A stretch of DNA of 64,000 nt from Rugosimonospora acidiphila (GTDB taxonomy: Bacteria; Actinomycetota; Actinomycetes; Mycobacteriales; Micromonosporaceae). A program made the position numbers and the translations under genes. The stretch spans positions 124,001 to 188,000 of the forward strand of contig NZ_BAABJQ010000010.1 of the NCBI RefSeq assembly GCF_039543385.1, given 5' to 3'. Positions 43,886-54,846 of the stretch are shown piece by piece. The notes beneath the pieces were generated by a model. That model saw nothing but the letters and a program-made list of their open reading frames with translations. It ran no database searches and had not been told where the DNA came from. Every line of letters starts with the position of its first letter. The first letter of the stretch is position 1.

Positions 43886-44391
43886 GTCGTCACCATCCTC
43901 GTGAAGGGGCGGTCGTGGCGCATCCGCCAGATCATCGCCAGCGGGAGCAGGAACCAGGCCAGGTTGGCGGCCAGCACCATGGGGAAGTGAGGAGTGGCCC
44001 ACTGCCCGTACTTCTCCTCCATCAGCAGGATCAGCACGTTGGACATCATCATGCCGGCCCAGATCAGCGCCGGCACCCGGATCCAGTCCCGGCCGCGCAC
44101 GAACGCCACGATGGCGGCGACGTAGAACGGTCCGAAGAAGAGAACGTCTATCCAGATGGTCATCTTCCAGAACGGCGGCCTGGCCATCAGCAACGGGTCC
44201 CACTTGTCGCCGTACCAGTGCACCAGGTTCACCAGCGGGCGCGGTGGCCAGATCGGGTACCGGAAGTGGGTCGTGTCCGGGATCGCGATCTGCTCCAGGT
44301 CAAAGATGTACGTGACGAATCCGACATTGACCGCGAAGAACGCCACGAATATCGCGTCGTACCAACGTCGACGCAGCGGCACATGATCCAC
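43882..44391 (-). CDS. EXPERA-domain membrane protein (TMEM97/emopamil-binding-like)
   Basis: 169 residues, four membrane helices. WYGDKWDPLLMARPPFW, FFGPFYVAAIVAF and WIRVPALIWAGMMMSNVLI closely parallel TMEM97 (sigma-2 receptor) and its EXPERA relatives, which bind sterol-like ligands. Bacterial homologues exist but have no assigned job. Start is GTG 44391 or 44382. Its TGA lies within the right-end sequence of the IS remnant, so the original C-terminus may have been altered. Confidence 0.82.
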   Translation of the reverse strand: MDHVPLRRRWYDAIFVAFFAVNVGFVTYIFDLEQIAIPDTTHFRYPIWPPRPLVNLVHWYGDKWDPLLMARPPFWKMTIWIDVLFFGPFYVAAIVAFVRGRDWIRVPALIWAGMMMSNVLILLMEEKYGQWATPHFPMVLAANLAWFLLPLAMIWRMRHDRPFTRMVTT

Positions 44392-44574
44392 GCGAACACT
44401 CTGGCACGCCGGTGCCCGGGGCGGTAGGGCCGGTCTGTCGCGCAGGGCTTGTTTATCAACGCGGAGACTGCTATCAATATTAATCACCAACAATAAGGTT
44501 TCTTTACTGATTGGCGGCGCCCGGCCCGTCCCGCACGCGGCGCGAGCCGGCGCTCCGATGGGGAGGGGACAGCG

Positions 44575-46671
<2,097 letters not shown>

Positions 46672-46685
46672 TCGGCGGAGAAGAC

Positions 46686-46721
46686 GGCGCGGTGAGGCGG
46701 GTCGCCCCGCCCCACCGCGCC
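46686..46721 (+). terminator. hairpin between the two chitinase genes
   Basis: A 16-bp stem (GGCGCGGTGAGGCGGG with its complement, one mismatch) and TCGC loop, 14 bp after the first chitinase stop. It could terminate or attenuate transcription into the second gene. Confidence 0.8.
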
Positions 46722-46765
46722 GGGACAGTTGCCCGGTGCGCGGACCCCTGAAGGGCAGACCATTG

Positions 46766-48361
46766 ATGCGCAGACCATTAGCACGCCAACCACTGGCACC
46801 CCAACCACGGGTGCGCGGGCGCGGGCGCACCGCACTGTGCGCCGCCGTCGCCACCGTGGCCGCCGCCGGAATCGGCGTGGCGGCGGTGAGCGTGGCGATC
46901 CCCGCGGCCTCGGCCGCCACCAACACCATCACCAATCCCGGCTTCGAGACCGGCAGCCTCAGCGGCTGGTCGTGCGACGCCGCCGACTCGGCCGTCACCG
47001 GGCACGCGCACACCGGCAGCTACGCCCTGGCCGGGGCCGCCACCGCCACCAGCACGGCGCAGTGCGCGCAGACCGTCACGGTGGCCGCCAACACCACCTA
47101 CACCCTCACCGCGCATGTCAGCGGGGCCTACGTCTACCTCGGCACCACCGGCGCCGCCACCGCGACCACCTGGACGCCGAGTACCGGCGGCGGGTACACC
47201 CAGCTGAGCACCACCTTCACCACCAACGGCACCACCACCCTCACCGTCTACCTGCACGGCTGGTACGCCCAGGGCACCTACTACGCCGACGACGTCACCA
47301 TGAACGGGCCGGGCGGCCCCACCCCCAGCCCGACGCCGACCACCCACGGGCCGACGCCGCCGCCCACCAGCGCACCGCCGACCAGCGCACCGCCCACGAC
47401 CACACCGCCGACCAGCCCGCCGCCGAGCAATCCGCCGCCGAGCAATGGCAGCTACCGGAACCCGATCTACTTCATGCCGCTGGACAACAACCCGCAGAAC
47501 ATCACCGACGCGATCAACGCCTCGGGCGTCCGCGACTACAACCTGGCCTTCGTGCTGGACTCCGGCGGATGCACCCCGGCGTGGGACGGGGACAGCGCGC
47601 ACACCGTCGCCTCGGACGGCACCGTCACCGGCGTGGTCAACGCGGTACGCGCCAGGGGCGGCGACGTGGCGGTGTCCTTCGGCGGGTACAACGGCAACGA
47701 ACTGGGCGCCTCCTGCGGCAGCGCGGCCGGCCTCGCCGCGGCGTACCAGTCGGTGATCAACAAGTACGGCCTGACTCGGATCGACCTCGACTACGAGGGC
47801 GACGATCTGGACACCAACACGGCCGTGCGGTTCGGCGCCATCAAGATCCTGGAGAGCAACGCCCGCGCCTCCGGCCGGACCCTGCACGTGTCGCTGACCG
47901 TGCCGATGACCACGGTGGGCTTCCCCGGCACCGGTACCGACGAGATCCGCGCGGCCATCTCGGCCGGCGCGGCATTCGACATCGTCAACATCATGGCCTT
48001 CGATTACGGTCTGACCAATGCCGGTGACCAGGTGACCAGCGTCGAGTTGGTGACCGCCGCGGCCCAGTCACAGCTCAAGAGCCTGTACGGCTGGGACGAC
48101 GCCACCGCGTGGAGCCACCTGGGTCTACAGATCATGAACGGTCACACCGACCAACCCTCGGAACTGTTCTCGCTGGCCAGCTTCCAGTCCCTGCTCAACT
48201 ACGCGCGGTCCAAGCACGTCGGCTGGTTGTCCTACTGGTCGCTGAACCGCGATCGGGCGTGTGACCCCAGCGTGCCGCACAACTGGGCGGACGGGTCATG
48301 CAGTAGCGTTTCACAAAGCCCGTATGACTTCTCGAAGATCATCGCTCAGTACAACGGGTAG
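46766..48361 (+). CDS. secreted GH18 chitinase with N-terminal accessory module
   Basis: 531 residues. Signal peptide to about residue 51 (ASAAT). Residues ~53-185 form a beta-sandwich module (NPGFETGSLSGWSCD ... HGWYAQGTYYADDVTM) closely similar to the C-terminal module of the preceding chitinase. A Pro/Thr/Ser linker follows, then a smaller GH18 domain (about 235-531) with catalytic Glu in RIDLDYEGDD, SFGGYNG and GWLSYWSLNRD. ATG 46766 is preceded by AAGGG at 12 bp; TTG 46763 or GTG 46736 are options. Adjacent and parallel to the first chitinase. Confidence 0.9.
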   Translation: MRRPLARQPLAPQPRVRGRGRTALCAAVATVAAAGIGVAAVSVAIPAASAATNTITNPGFETGSLSGWSCDAADSAVTGHAHTGSYALAGAATATSTAQCAQTVTVAANTTYTLTAHVSGAYVYLGTTGAATATTWTPSTGGGYTQLSTTFTTNGTTTLTVYLHGWYAQGTYYADDVTMNGPGGPTPSPTPTTHGPTPPPTSAPPTSAPPTTTPPTSPPPSNPPPSNGSYRNPIYFMPLDNNPQNITDAINASGVRDYNLAFVLDSGGCTPAWDGDSAHTVASDGTVTGVVNAVRARGGDVAVSFGGYNGNELGASCGSAAGLAAAYQSVINKYGLTRIDLDYEGDDLDTNTAVRFGAIKILESNARASGRTLHVSLTVPMTTVGFPGTGTDEIRAAISAGAAFDIVNIMAFDYGLTNAGDQVTSVELVTAAAQSQLKSLYGWDDATAWSHLGLQIMNGHTDQPSELFSLASFQSLLNYARSKHVGWLSYWSLNRDRACDPSVPHNWADGSCSSVSQSPYDFSKIIAQYNG

Positions 48362-48392
48362 GCCAACCCCGTTGCCACCGCTCGATGATCGA

Positions 48393-48427
48393 GGGCCGGC
48401 AGCCGCATCCCACACGGCTGCCGGCCC
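48393..48427 (+). terminator. intrinsic terminator hairpin
   Basis: Perfect 13-bp stem GGGCCGGCAGCCG / CGGCTGCCGGCCC with a 9-nt loop, 31 bp after the second chitinase stop. Confidence 0.88.
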
Positions 48428-48714
48428 ACCCTCAACTCCCACCTCGCCGGCGCGGCAACCACCCCGGCGCCCGCCGGACCACGCCTGCCGCATCGCGCCC
48501 GCCGAACCGCATCCGCCGAACCGCGCCCGCCAGCAGCGGCGGGGGATCGGCCGTGGCGGGCCGGACCCGTTGCCGGTTGCCCCGGCCGGTGACCGGCGAC
48601 GGTACGCCAACGACGAGTCGGCGCCTGGATAGCGCCGACCCGTCGTGACACCAACTTCCGGTTGGGGTGCTCGGCTTCGCCGGAACCCGGCCCGGTCGCG
48701 AGCCCTGAGGTCGC
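48428..48714. other. intergenic region, no gene seen
   Basis: About 290 bp between the chitinase terminator and the convergent SsgA-like gene. A second, weaker inverted repeat (CACCAAC ... GTTGGGGTG near 48648-48670) could terminate the SsgA-like transcript. Remainder is reiterated CGCCCGCCGAACCGC-type sequence. Confidence 0.4.
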
Positions 48715-49146
48715 CTAGCGACCGGCGAGCAGCCGGGAGACGGCCGCGTCCAGGTCGAGGTATTCGGTCTCCCGCCCGCGGGGAACCACCACATAGGTAC
48801 GGCGCAGGAAACGCACCAGTACGCTGCGCGGCACCTCGAACAGCGCGTTGCCGTCCGGTGAGGACAGGGCGAGCGCGATGAAGTCGCCACGCGGCGTGGC
48901 CCACGGCCAGACCCGTACATCGCCGATCCCGGCCGGTTCGTCGAGCCCGCTCACCAGCAGTTCCCGGGCGAAGGACCAGCTGACGGCCTCGCCCCCGGCG
49001 GACTCCGCGTGGAAAAGCACATGCACCGCGTATGGGTCGGCCGGGTCGTACCGCAGGCTGGCCCGCACCGGTAAGGCGGTGGCATCCGGCGCGACCAGCC
49101 GTAGTGACGTCTCGACCTCAACGGTCGTGGGACGAATGGCACTCAT
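48715..49146 (-). CDS. SsgA-family sporulation/cell-division regulator
   Basis: 143 residues, full family length. YDPADPYAVHVLFHAES, WSFARELLVSGL, GDVRVWP and ALFEVPRSVLVRFLRRTYVVVPRGRE are SsgA-like protein signatures. SALPs occur in morphologically complex actinomycetes and position FtsZ or peptidoglycan machinery in sporulation. Which paralogue (SsgB-like or other) cannot be told. The ATG 49146 is followed upstream by the gene-poor region. Strong evidence for a sporulating host. Confidence 0.93.
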   Translation of the reverse strand: MSAIRPTTVEVETSLRLVAPDATALPVRASLRYDPADPYAVHVLFHAESAGGEAVSWSFARELLVSGLDEPAGIGDVRVWPWATPRGDFIALALSSPDGNALFEVPRSVLVRFLRRTYVVVPRGRETEYLDLDAAVSRLLAGR

Positions 49147-50257
49147 GAACTACTCCCCCCGACACCATCGCGGGGCCGCTCGCTGTGCCCCGCCCCTCCC
49201 ATACTCAAGGCGATACCTCTCGTCACGCTCCGCCATGGCTCTATCTCACTCTGTAGTGGGATGACAAAGCAGAAGACTCAGGCGATTGAGTGGAAATTTA
49301 ATGAGATGTCCACTTCCGCTTTTGTGCCCTGATTTGCCTGGCGTCGGATTTTACTTTTCTGCCGATGACTCACTCCGGTAACGTGCGTTGGTCCGTTCAG
49401 GTGACGGTGTAAGCCTTTTGGGCGCGGAACGTCTTTGCGGGCGACCTGGAGACGGTGCGAAGGCTCGGCCGTTCGGGTCAACTGCGGCCTGCGGAAGGCT
49501 GAGATTCGGACGGATCGCCGCGGCCGGGGCGGCGTGCGAGCTACGGCGACGCGACCGGGGTCGAAGAGTCCCGAGTCGTTGCCATCGTTGAGGAGCCGGG
49601 CCCGGCGGAGGTGCCGTCGACCGTGGCCGCCGGGGCCCGCGCGCGCGACGAGTCGGCGGTGTGGCGCCCGGCGGACGGGTCGGGCAGCCCTCGCCGTCGC
49701 CGACCGGGATCGCGTGGCCGGCGACCCTGGGCCGACGGGTCGTTCTGGTGGATCGCGATAAATTCGCACCATTACCGGTTGGCCACTTTCGGATGGCAAG
49801 AAATGCTTTTGAGTCGGGTACGGCGCCGGAGTCGGGTTCCTGGCCGGGGTGGGCCCGTTGTACTCGGCGAAGCCCCGGTGGGTCGGCACCGGGTCGCCTT
49901 CGGATCGGGGCAAGCCCCGACAACATTATTTAATAGGGCAACTGACCCTATTCGGACAGATCGAGCGATTCGCCCCTGGCTGGCACCCGTTCGGGCCGCC
50001 TGCGGCCCCCGGCTGCGTCCCTCGCGTATCCGCCCCGCGTCCCTGCCCCGCGCCTCGGTAGGCGTGCCCTGGCCGGCGCGTCTCGGCGGGCCACGCCCTG
50101 GGCGGGGGTGCCCCGGTGGGCCACGCGGGGTGGGGAAGCGCTGGCGTGGGGCCACGCGCCCGCCCGTGTGCCGGCCGACACCGCAGGGCGTCCTTCCGGC
50201 CGCGATCATGCTGACGGAAGATGGGGGTACTGACCAGTAATCGTTAGGGGAGTCTCG
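49147..50257. other. 1.1-kb gene-poor region with AT-rich islands
   Basis: No open frame has family character; several long frames are Arg/Pro-rich GC artefacts. Local AT-rich islands occur near 49245-49360, 49755-49815 and 49920-49955, unlike the surroundings. The last contains an inverted repeat AATAGGG-N7-CCCTATT (49933-49953). AGGGGAG at about 50246-50252 is the ribosome-binding site of the next gene. Could hold promoters, a small RNA or decayed genes. Confidence 0.45.
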
Positions 50258-50464
50258 ATGAGTCTGTCCACGCGGAACGGGGAGGCGCGCACCTCCGGCG
50301 CCGAGTCGCCCGACGCGGCCCCGTTGGAAGCCTCTGCCGAGGCTGGCCCCGCGGCCGACGGATCGCGGGCGGCGGCGCCGGTGGCACCGATGCCGGCGGT
50401 GCCCGGCCTGGTGGTGCTGGCCGGGGATGACGCCCCGATGTGCTCGGACGGGGTATGCCTGTGA
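50258..50464 (+). CDS. small CX4C-tailed peptide coupled to the DsbA-like gene
   Basis: 68 residues: a disordered Ala/Pro/Glu-rich body and a distinctive tail VVLAGDDAPMCSDGVCL with a CX4C pair three residues from the end. AGGGGAG five bases before ATG 50258 is one of the best ribosome-binding sites in the area, and the stop overlaps the start of the DsbA-like gene. No signal peptide. Function unknown; it may be a redox partner, metal-binding peptide or modified-peptide precursor. Confidence 0.68.
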   Translation: MSLSTRNGEARTSGAESPDAAPLEASAEAGPAADGSRAAAPVAPMPAVPGLVVLAGDDAPMCSDGVCL

Positions 50465-51114
50465 GCGAGGAGAAGTCGTTGAAGGTCGAAGTATGGTCCG
50501 ACATCGTGTGCCCGTGGTGCTACATCGGCAAGCGCCGGCTGGAGAACGCGCTCGCGGGGTTCGAGCACGCCGGTGAGGTCGAGGTGGAGTGGCGCAGCTT
50601 CCAGCTCGACCCCGAGTACCCCAGGGGCGCCGGCCGGCCGGTGTACTCGCACCTGGCCGAGAAGACCGGTGGCTCGGTGGAGCAGGTCCGCGCGATGACC
50701 GACCGGGTGAAGGCGCTGGCCGCCGAGGAGGGGCTGGCCTACGACTTCGAGCGGTCGATCGTCGTCAACACCTTTGACGCGCACCGGCTCACCCACTTGG
50801 CCAAGGCGCACGGGCTCGGCGGGCAGCTGCACGAGCGGCTGATGCGCGCCAACCTGATCGAGGGGGAGCGGGTCGACGACGCCGACACGCTCGTACGGCT
50901 GGCCGAAGAGGTCGGCGTACCGGCCGCCGAGGCGCACCGGGTGCTGGCCGGCGACGAGTACGCGAAGGATGTCGAGGCGGACATCCGCGAGGCTCACCTG
51001 CTCGGCGCGAACGGTGTGCCATTCTTCGTGCTCGATCGCAAGTACGGCGTCGCCGGCGCGCAGCCCGTCGAGGCGTTCGAGACCGCGCTGCGCACCGCAT
51101 ACCAGGCGGCGTAG
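50455..51114 (+). CDS. DsbA-family (FrnE-like) thiol oxidoreductase
   Basis: 219 residues. Thioredoxin fold with inserted helical domain; active site SDIVCPWCYIGKRR (CPWC) at about 15-28 and GVPFFVLDRKYGVAGAQ (cis-Pro loop) near 180. Cytoplasmic, since no signal peptide is seen; matches FrnE, a disulfide isomerase-like family. ATG 50455 or GTG 50461, both overlapping the small CX4C gene. Operon partner of that peptide. Confidence 0.92.
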   Translation: MPVSEEKSLKVEVWSDIVCPWCYIGKRRLENALAGFEHAGEVEVEWRSFQLDPEYPRGAGRPVYSHLAEKTGGSVEQVRAMTDRVKALAAEEGLAYDFERSIVVNTFDAHRLTHLAKAHGLGGQLHERLMRANLIEGERVDDADTLVRLAEEVGVPAAEAHRVLAGDEYAKDVEADIREAHLLGANGVPFFVLDRKYGVAGAQPVEAFETALRTAYQAA

Positions 51115-51257
51115 GGGCTACCGCTGTCCCGGGGCGTGGCGGTTACCGCCGCGCCCCGGTCCGCGTCCGGCGCCACCGCCGGTGCGACACGTCCCGAATT
51201 CCTTGAATCGGTCCGGTCGGCTCCGTATAGTCGCCCGAGCGACGAGGAGGTGTGTCG

Positions 51258-51689
51258 ATGTCTTTCACCGACGAAGAGATCGCCTACCTGCGGTCGCAGC
51301 CGCTCGCCCGGGTCGCGACGGTCTCCGGCGACGGGCAGCCCGACGTGGTGCCGCTCGCCTTCGAGTTCGACAACGGCTTCTTCTGGGTCGGTGGCACCGG
51401 TGCGGCCGTCGTCAACACCCGCAAGTTCCGCAACCTCCGAGCCGGGAACGGCAAGGTCTGCCTGGTCATCGATGATCTGGTGTCCATGGACCCGTTCGTG
51501 GCGCGGTGCATCCGGATCTACGGCCGCGCGGAGCTTCCGGTCGAGCGGGTCGGCATGGTCGGCCCGGGCGTCTATACGCGGATCACGCCGACCGTCTCGT
51601 GGAGCTGGAACCTGGCGGGCGAGCCCGCCGGACAGACGTGGTACGAGCCGAGGCGAGCCATTCACCGGTTCCCGGCCGCGGGCGTGTAG
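51258..51689 (+). CDS. PPOX-class F420-dependent oxidoreductase-like protein
   Basis: 143 residues: MSFTDEEIAYLRSQPLARVATVSGDGQPDVVPLAFEFD is the split-barrel flavin/F420-binding start, followed by VNTRKFRNL and KVCLVIDDL. Belongs to the pyridoxamine-phosphate-oxidase-like family common in actinobacteria; F420 use is inferred from family. AGGAGG seven bases before ATG 51258. Monocistronic. Confidence 0.88.
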   Translation: MSFTDEEIAYLRSQPLARVATVSGDGQPDVVPLAFEFDNGFFWVGGTGAAVVNTRKFRNLRAGNGKVCLVIDDLVSMDPFVARCIRIYGRAELPVERVGMVGPGVYTRITPTVSWSWNLAGEPAGQTWYEPRRAIHRFPAAGV

Positions 51690-51871
51690 CCCGGCTCCCG
51701 CCGCTCCTCCCCGCACCCTCGCCTGCCGCGATCGACGCGCTCAGCGGTCGGTCGCGCCCCTCGTGCCCGCTCGTCGGCGGGCCACCCACCGTCGCGGGTT
51801 CGGGATGATCGCGGTCAACCATCCGGCGCGCTGGCGGCGTATTCCAGGCGAGGCTACCTGAGGAGGACCAC

Positions 51872-52378
51872 GTGACCGATCGGCCGGAGTATGACCGTTT
51901 CGTTGCAGAACGTTCGCCCCGGCTCCTGCGCGTCGCCTACCTGATGACCAGAGACTGGGGTGCCGCCGAGGACCTACTGCAATCAGCGCTGATCAAGGTG
52001 TGGTTCGCCTGGTCGCGGGTGCGCGGCGACCCGGAGGCCTACGTCCGGCGGATCATCGTCACCACTCACATCTCGTTCCGCCGGCGCCGCTCGTCCGGGG
52101 AGATCCCCTGGCCCGATCCCGACTCGGGGCGCGGGTACCTGCCCGATCCGGCCGCCGAGCACGCCGAGCGGGACGCGGTGTGGCAGGTGCTCGGCCGGCT
52201 GCCGGCGCGGCAGCGCGCAATCTTGGTGCTGCGTTACTTCGAGGATCTGACCGAGGCACAGACCGCCGAGGTCCTGGGTATCTCGGTCGGCACCGTCAAG
52301 ACCCACGCCAGCCGCGCCCTGGCGAAGCTGCGCGACATTACCGAACTGCGTGCCCACGCGGAGGAGTTGACCCGATGA
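51872..52378 (+). CDS. SigE-family ECF sigma factor
   Basis: 168 residues. Region 2 (YDRFVAERSPRLLRVAYLMTRDWGAAEDLLQSALIKVW, about 6-45) and region 4 (LPARQRAILVLRYFEDLTEAQTAEVLGISVGTVKTHASRALAKLR, about 109-155) fit the actinobacterial SigE family (TIGR02983 type). GAGGAGG precedes GTG 51872. Overlaps the LCP gene by ATGA, so that membrane protein may serve as its anti-sigma factor or main target. Confidence 0.92.
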   Translation: MTDRPEYDRFVAERSPRLLRVAYLMTRDWGAAEDLLQSALIKVWFAWSRVRGDPEAYVRRIIVTTHISFRRRRSSGEIPWPDPDSGRGYLPDPAAEHAERDAVWQVLGRLPARQRAILVLRYFEDLTEAQTAEVLGISVGTVKTHASRALAKLRDITELRAHAEELTR

Positions 52379-53586
52379 CCGACTTCGAGGAGCGGTTCCG
52401 CCACCTGCTACGCGACCTCAGCAAGGATGCTCCGGCGTCGGGCGACCGCGCGACGCTGCTGCACCGCAAGATCACGCGGCGGCGACGCTTCCGCACCGTC
52501 GGCCTCGCCGGCGCGCTCGTTCTCGTGCTGGCCGGCGCGGGGGCCGGCCTGGTGACGCTGAGGCCAGCGGCGCATCGCACGCTCGGCACGGCCGGTGCCG
52601 TATCCGCCACTCCGTCGCACGCGGCGCTGACCGGCCCGGAGAACATCCTGCTGGCCGGGGAGGACCCGTACGGGACCAGCGCCGACGGCGGCGCGGACGC
52701 GATCATGATCCTGCACCTCTCGGCGGACCACCGTACCGGATATCTGATCTCGATCCCGCGCGACACCGGCGTGCGGATCCCCGCCTACAACAACGGCGCG
52801 CAGTCATACCCGGGCGGCGAGGCCAAGCTCAACATGGCCTACGGATACGGCGCTCGTGGGCTCACCGGTACGGCCGCGCGCCGGCACGGACTCGACCTGC
52901 TCAGCAAGACCGTCACCGCGCTGTCGGGCATCACCTTCAACGCCACGGCCAGCGCCAACCTCGCCGGAGTCGAGCAGGTCATCGACGCCATCGGCGGCAT
53001 CAACCTGTACGTCGACGAAAAGACCATCTCCACCGACCTCGGGTACGACAGGTCCGGGAACGAGGCCGTGCCGTTCAAGCGCGACGGCAGCAGCCCGCCG
53101 ATGGGGGCGGTACCCGGGGTGACCCCGGTCGTTTACAACGTGGGCAACCAGCACCTGACCGGTGCGCAGGCGATCGACTACATCCGGCAGCGGGACCTGC
53201 TGGCTAACGGTGACGGCGACTACGGCCGCCAGCGCCACCAGAATCAGCTCCTCGTCGCCGTGTACCGCCAGGTGCTCAGCGCCGGTACCCTCGCCGACCC
53301 GCACCGGCTCGGCGACCTACTGTCCACAGTGGATAAGGCGCTGATCATCGACAGCGGCGGCGCGTCGCTGACGGACTGGTTCTCGAGCGTCCGCGGCCTG
53401 CCCGGCGACGGCCTGATCGGGATCGCGATGAACGGCGGCCAGTACGTGACCGCGCAGCAGCCGGGGCTCGGTGAGGTGCAGACGCTCAACGACACCAGCC
53501 GGCAACTGCTCGACGCGGTACGCGCCGACACCGTGAGCCAGTTCGTGGCGGCGCACCCGGACTGGATGGACACGCCCACCAAGTGA
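52375..53586 (+). CDS. LCP (LytR-CpsA-Psr) family membrane protein
   Basis: 403 residues. A ~40-residue cytoplasmic head (FEERFRHLLRDLSKDAPA), one membrane helix (about 43-62), then the LCP domain: NILLAGED, ADAIMILHLSADH, SIPRDTGVRIP, KLNMAYGYG and GAQAIDYIRQRD. The Arg and Asp residues that bind polyprenyl-phosphate are present. LCP enzymes attach glycopolymers to peptidoglycan. The head resembles the N-terminus of anti-sigma factors that pair with SigE-family sigmas, and the gene is translationally coupled to one. A dual role is inferred. Confidence 0.88.
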   Translation: MTDFEERFRHLLRDLSKDAPASGDRATLLHRKITRRRRFRTVGLAGALVLVLAGAGAGLVTLRPAAHRTLGTAGAVSATPSHAALTGPENILLAGEDPYGTSADGGADAIMILHLSADHRTGYLISIPRDTGVRIPAYNNGAQSYPGGEAKLNMAYGYGARGLTGTAARRHGLDLLSKTVTALSGITFNATASANLAGVEQVIDAIGGINLYVDEKTISTDLGYDRSGNEAVPFKRDGSSPPMGAVPGVTPVVYNVGNQHLTGAQAIDYIRQRDLLANGDGDYGRQRHQNQLLVAVYRQVLSAGTLADPHRLGDLLSTVDKALIIDSGGASLTDWFSSVRGLPGDGLIGIAMNGGQYVTAQQPGLGEVQTLNDTSRQLLDAVRADTVSQFVAAHPDWMDTPTK

Positions 53587-53592
53587 ACGACG

Positions 53593-53630
53593 GCGGGTGG
53601 CGCCGACGCCAGTGCGTCGCCGTCACCCGC
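53593..53630. terminator. bidirectional terminator hairpin
   Basis: A 17-position stem with two mismatches (GCGGGTGGCGCCGACGC and its near complement) and CAGT loop, between the convergent LCP and acyltransferase genes. Confidence 0.75.
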
Positions 53631-53652
53631 AGTCCGACCGCCCCCGCGGTCG

Positions 53653-54846
53653 TCAGACCACCGCCCGGACGACGCGGATCCGGCGCAGGAGCCAGGCGAC
53701 GGCCCAGCACAGCGGGGCGGAGATGGCGAACAGGATCGCGGCCTTCACGGCGGACGGCGCCGCAAGGGGGCGCAGGGCGACGGCCACGGCGACGAGTACG
53801 GCCGGGTGCGTGACGTAGACCGCCATTGACTGGTTGGCGAGCAGGCGGGTGAGCCGACCGGCGGGGCGCGCGAACACCGTCCGGAAGAGCAGGACGAGCA
53901 GGATGGTGGAGCCGATCGCGAACAGCGTCTGGCCCACCGCGGTCGCGACACCGGTGGAAAGCTGGGCGAGGCCGACGGGCTGGCCGACCACCGGCGCGTA
54001 GAGCACGACCCCGAACAGCGCCGCCAGCCCCGCCGGGATCGCGTACCAGCGCGAGAGCCGGTCCAGCCAACCCCTCCGGGAGGCGGCCACGCCCGCGACG
54101 AAGAACAGCAGGTACTGGGGCAGGTAGTCCGGTGAGGGCAGCCCGACGCCCGGCCAGTACGAGCCACTCGGGGTGAGCCAGTGCCAGGCGAGGGTGGCCG
54201 CCGCCAGCACACCGGCGAACGCGAGGAGCATCCACGGCCGCGGGGCGCGCACCGGGACCCCCTCCGGTGCGGTGTCGCCGTGGCGGCCAACGCGCGTGCG
54301 GGCCAGGCGGCCGAGGCACAGCCGGATGAGGACGTACCCGAGGGTGAAGGCGAGCAGTACCTCGAGGAACCAGGTCACGCCCGGGTCGCCCCCGAAGGCC
54401 AGGTACCGGGCGATCGAGAATGAGTGGCCGTTGGCGGCGGCGCGGCGGTTCAGGTAGATCGCCGCGTAGATCAGGCAGAGCGGCCGGATGACCACGACAT
54501 ACGCGACGATCGGCACGCCGAGCCGGAGGAGCCGATCGCGGGTGAACCGGCCAAGTCCCTTGCGATCCGCGGATCGCGGCACGAACAGTCCGGACAGCAG
54601 GAAGAACAACCCCATGAAGTAGGTCTGGTTCACGGTCAGGAACACGGTGAGCCCGAATGCGCTCGCGTCCCGCCCGGGCTCGGGAACGTACCAGTCGGAA
54701 ATCGTCGCGTACGTGTCGGCGGCATGATGAGCGACCACGAGGACGGTCAGCCAGATCCGCAGGCGGTCGATCCAGTCCACCCGGGAGCCCGTCCGCTTGG
54801 GCGTCGGACGGACGAGCGGGGCGGCGAGGGCGTCGGCGAGGGCCAC
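53653..54846 (-). CDS. acyltransferase-3 family membrane protein
   Basis: 397 residues with about ten helices. VDWIDRLRIWLTVLVVAHHAADTY opens the acyltransferase-3 domain (catalytic His in VAHHA), GLFFLLSGLF and FVPRSADRKGLGRFTRDRLLRLGVP follow. Such proteins O-acylate sugars, peptidoglycan or antibiotics. Divergent from the sensor kinase. Acceptor unknown. Confidence 0.9.
   Translation of the reverse strand: MALADALAAPLVRPTPKRTGSRVDWIDRLRIWLTVLVVAHHAADTYATISDWYVPEPGRDASAFGLTVFLTVNQTYFMGLFFLLSGLFVPRSADRKGLGRFTRDRLLRLGVPIVAYVVVIRPLCLIYAAIYLNRRAAANGHSFSIARYLAFGGDPGVTWFLEVLLAFTLGYVLIRLCLGRLARTRVGRHGDTAPEGVPVRAPRPWMLLAFAGVLAAATLAWHWLTPSGSYWPGVGLPSPDYLPQYLLFFVAGVAASRRGWLDRLSRWYAIPAGLAALFGVVLYAPVVGQPVGLAQLSTGVATAVGQTLFAIGSTILLVLLFRTVFARPAGRLTRLLANQSMAVYVTHPAVLVAVAVALRPLAAPSAVKAAILFAISAPLCWAVAWLLRRIRVVRAVV

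Noticed and set aside
49278..49926. Possible genes on the minus strand in the gene-poor region
   Set aside because: Two overlapping Arg/Pro-rich frames with no ribosome-binding site or recognisable domain; not better than chance at this GC content.
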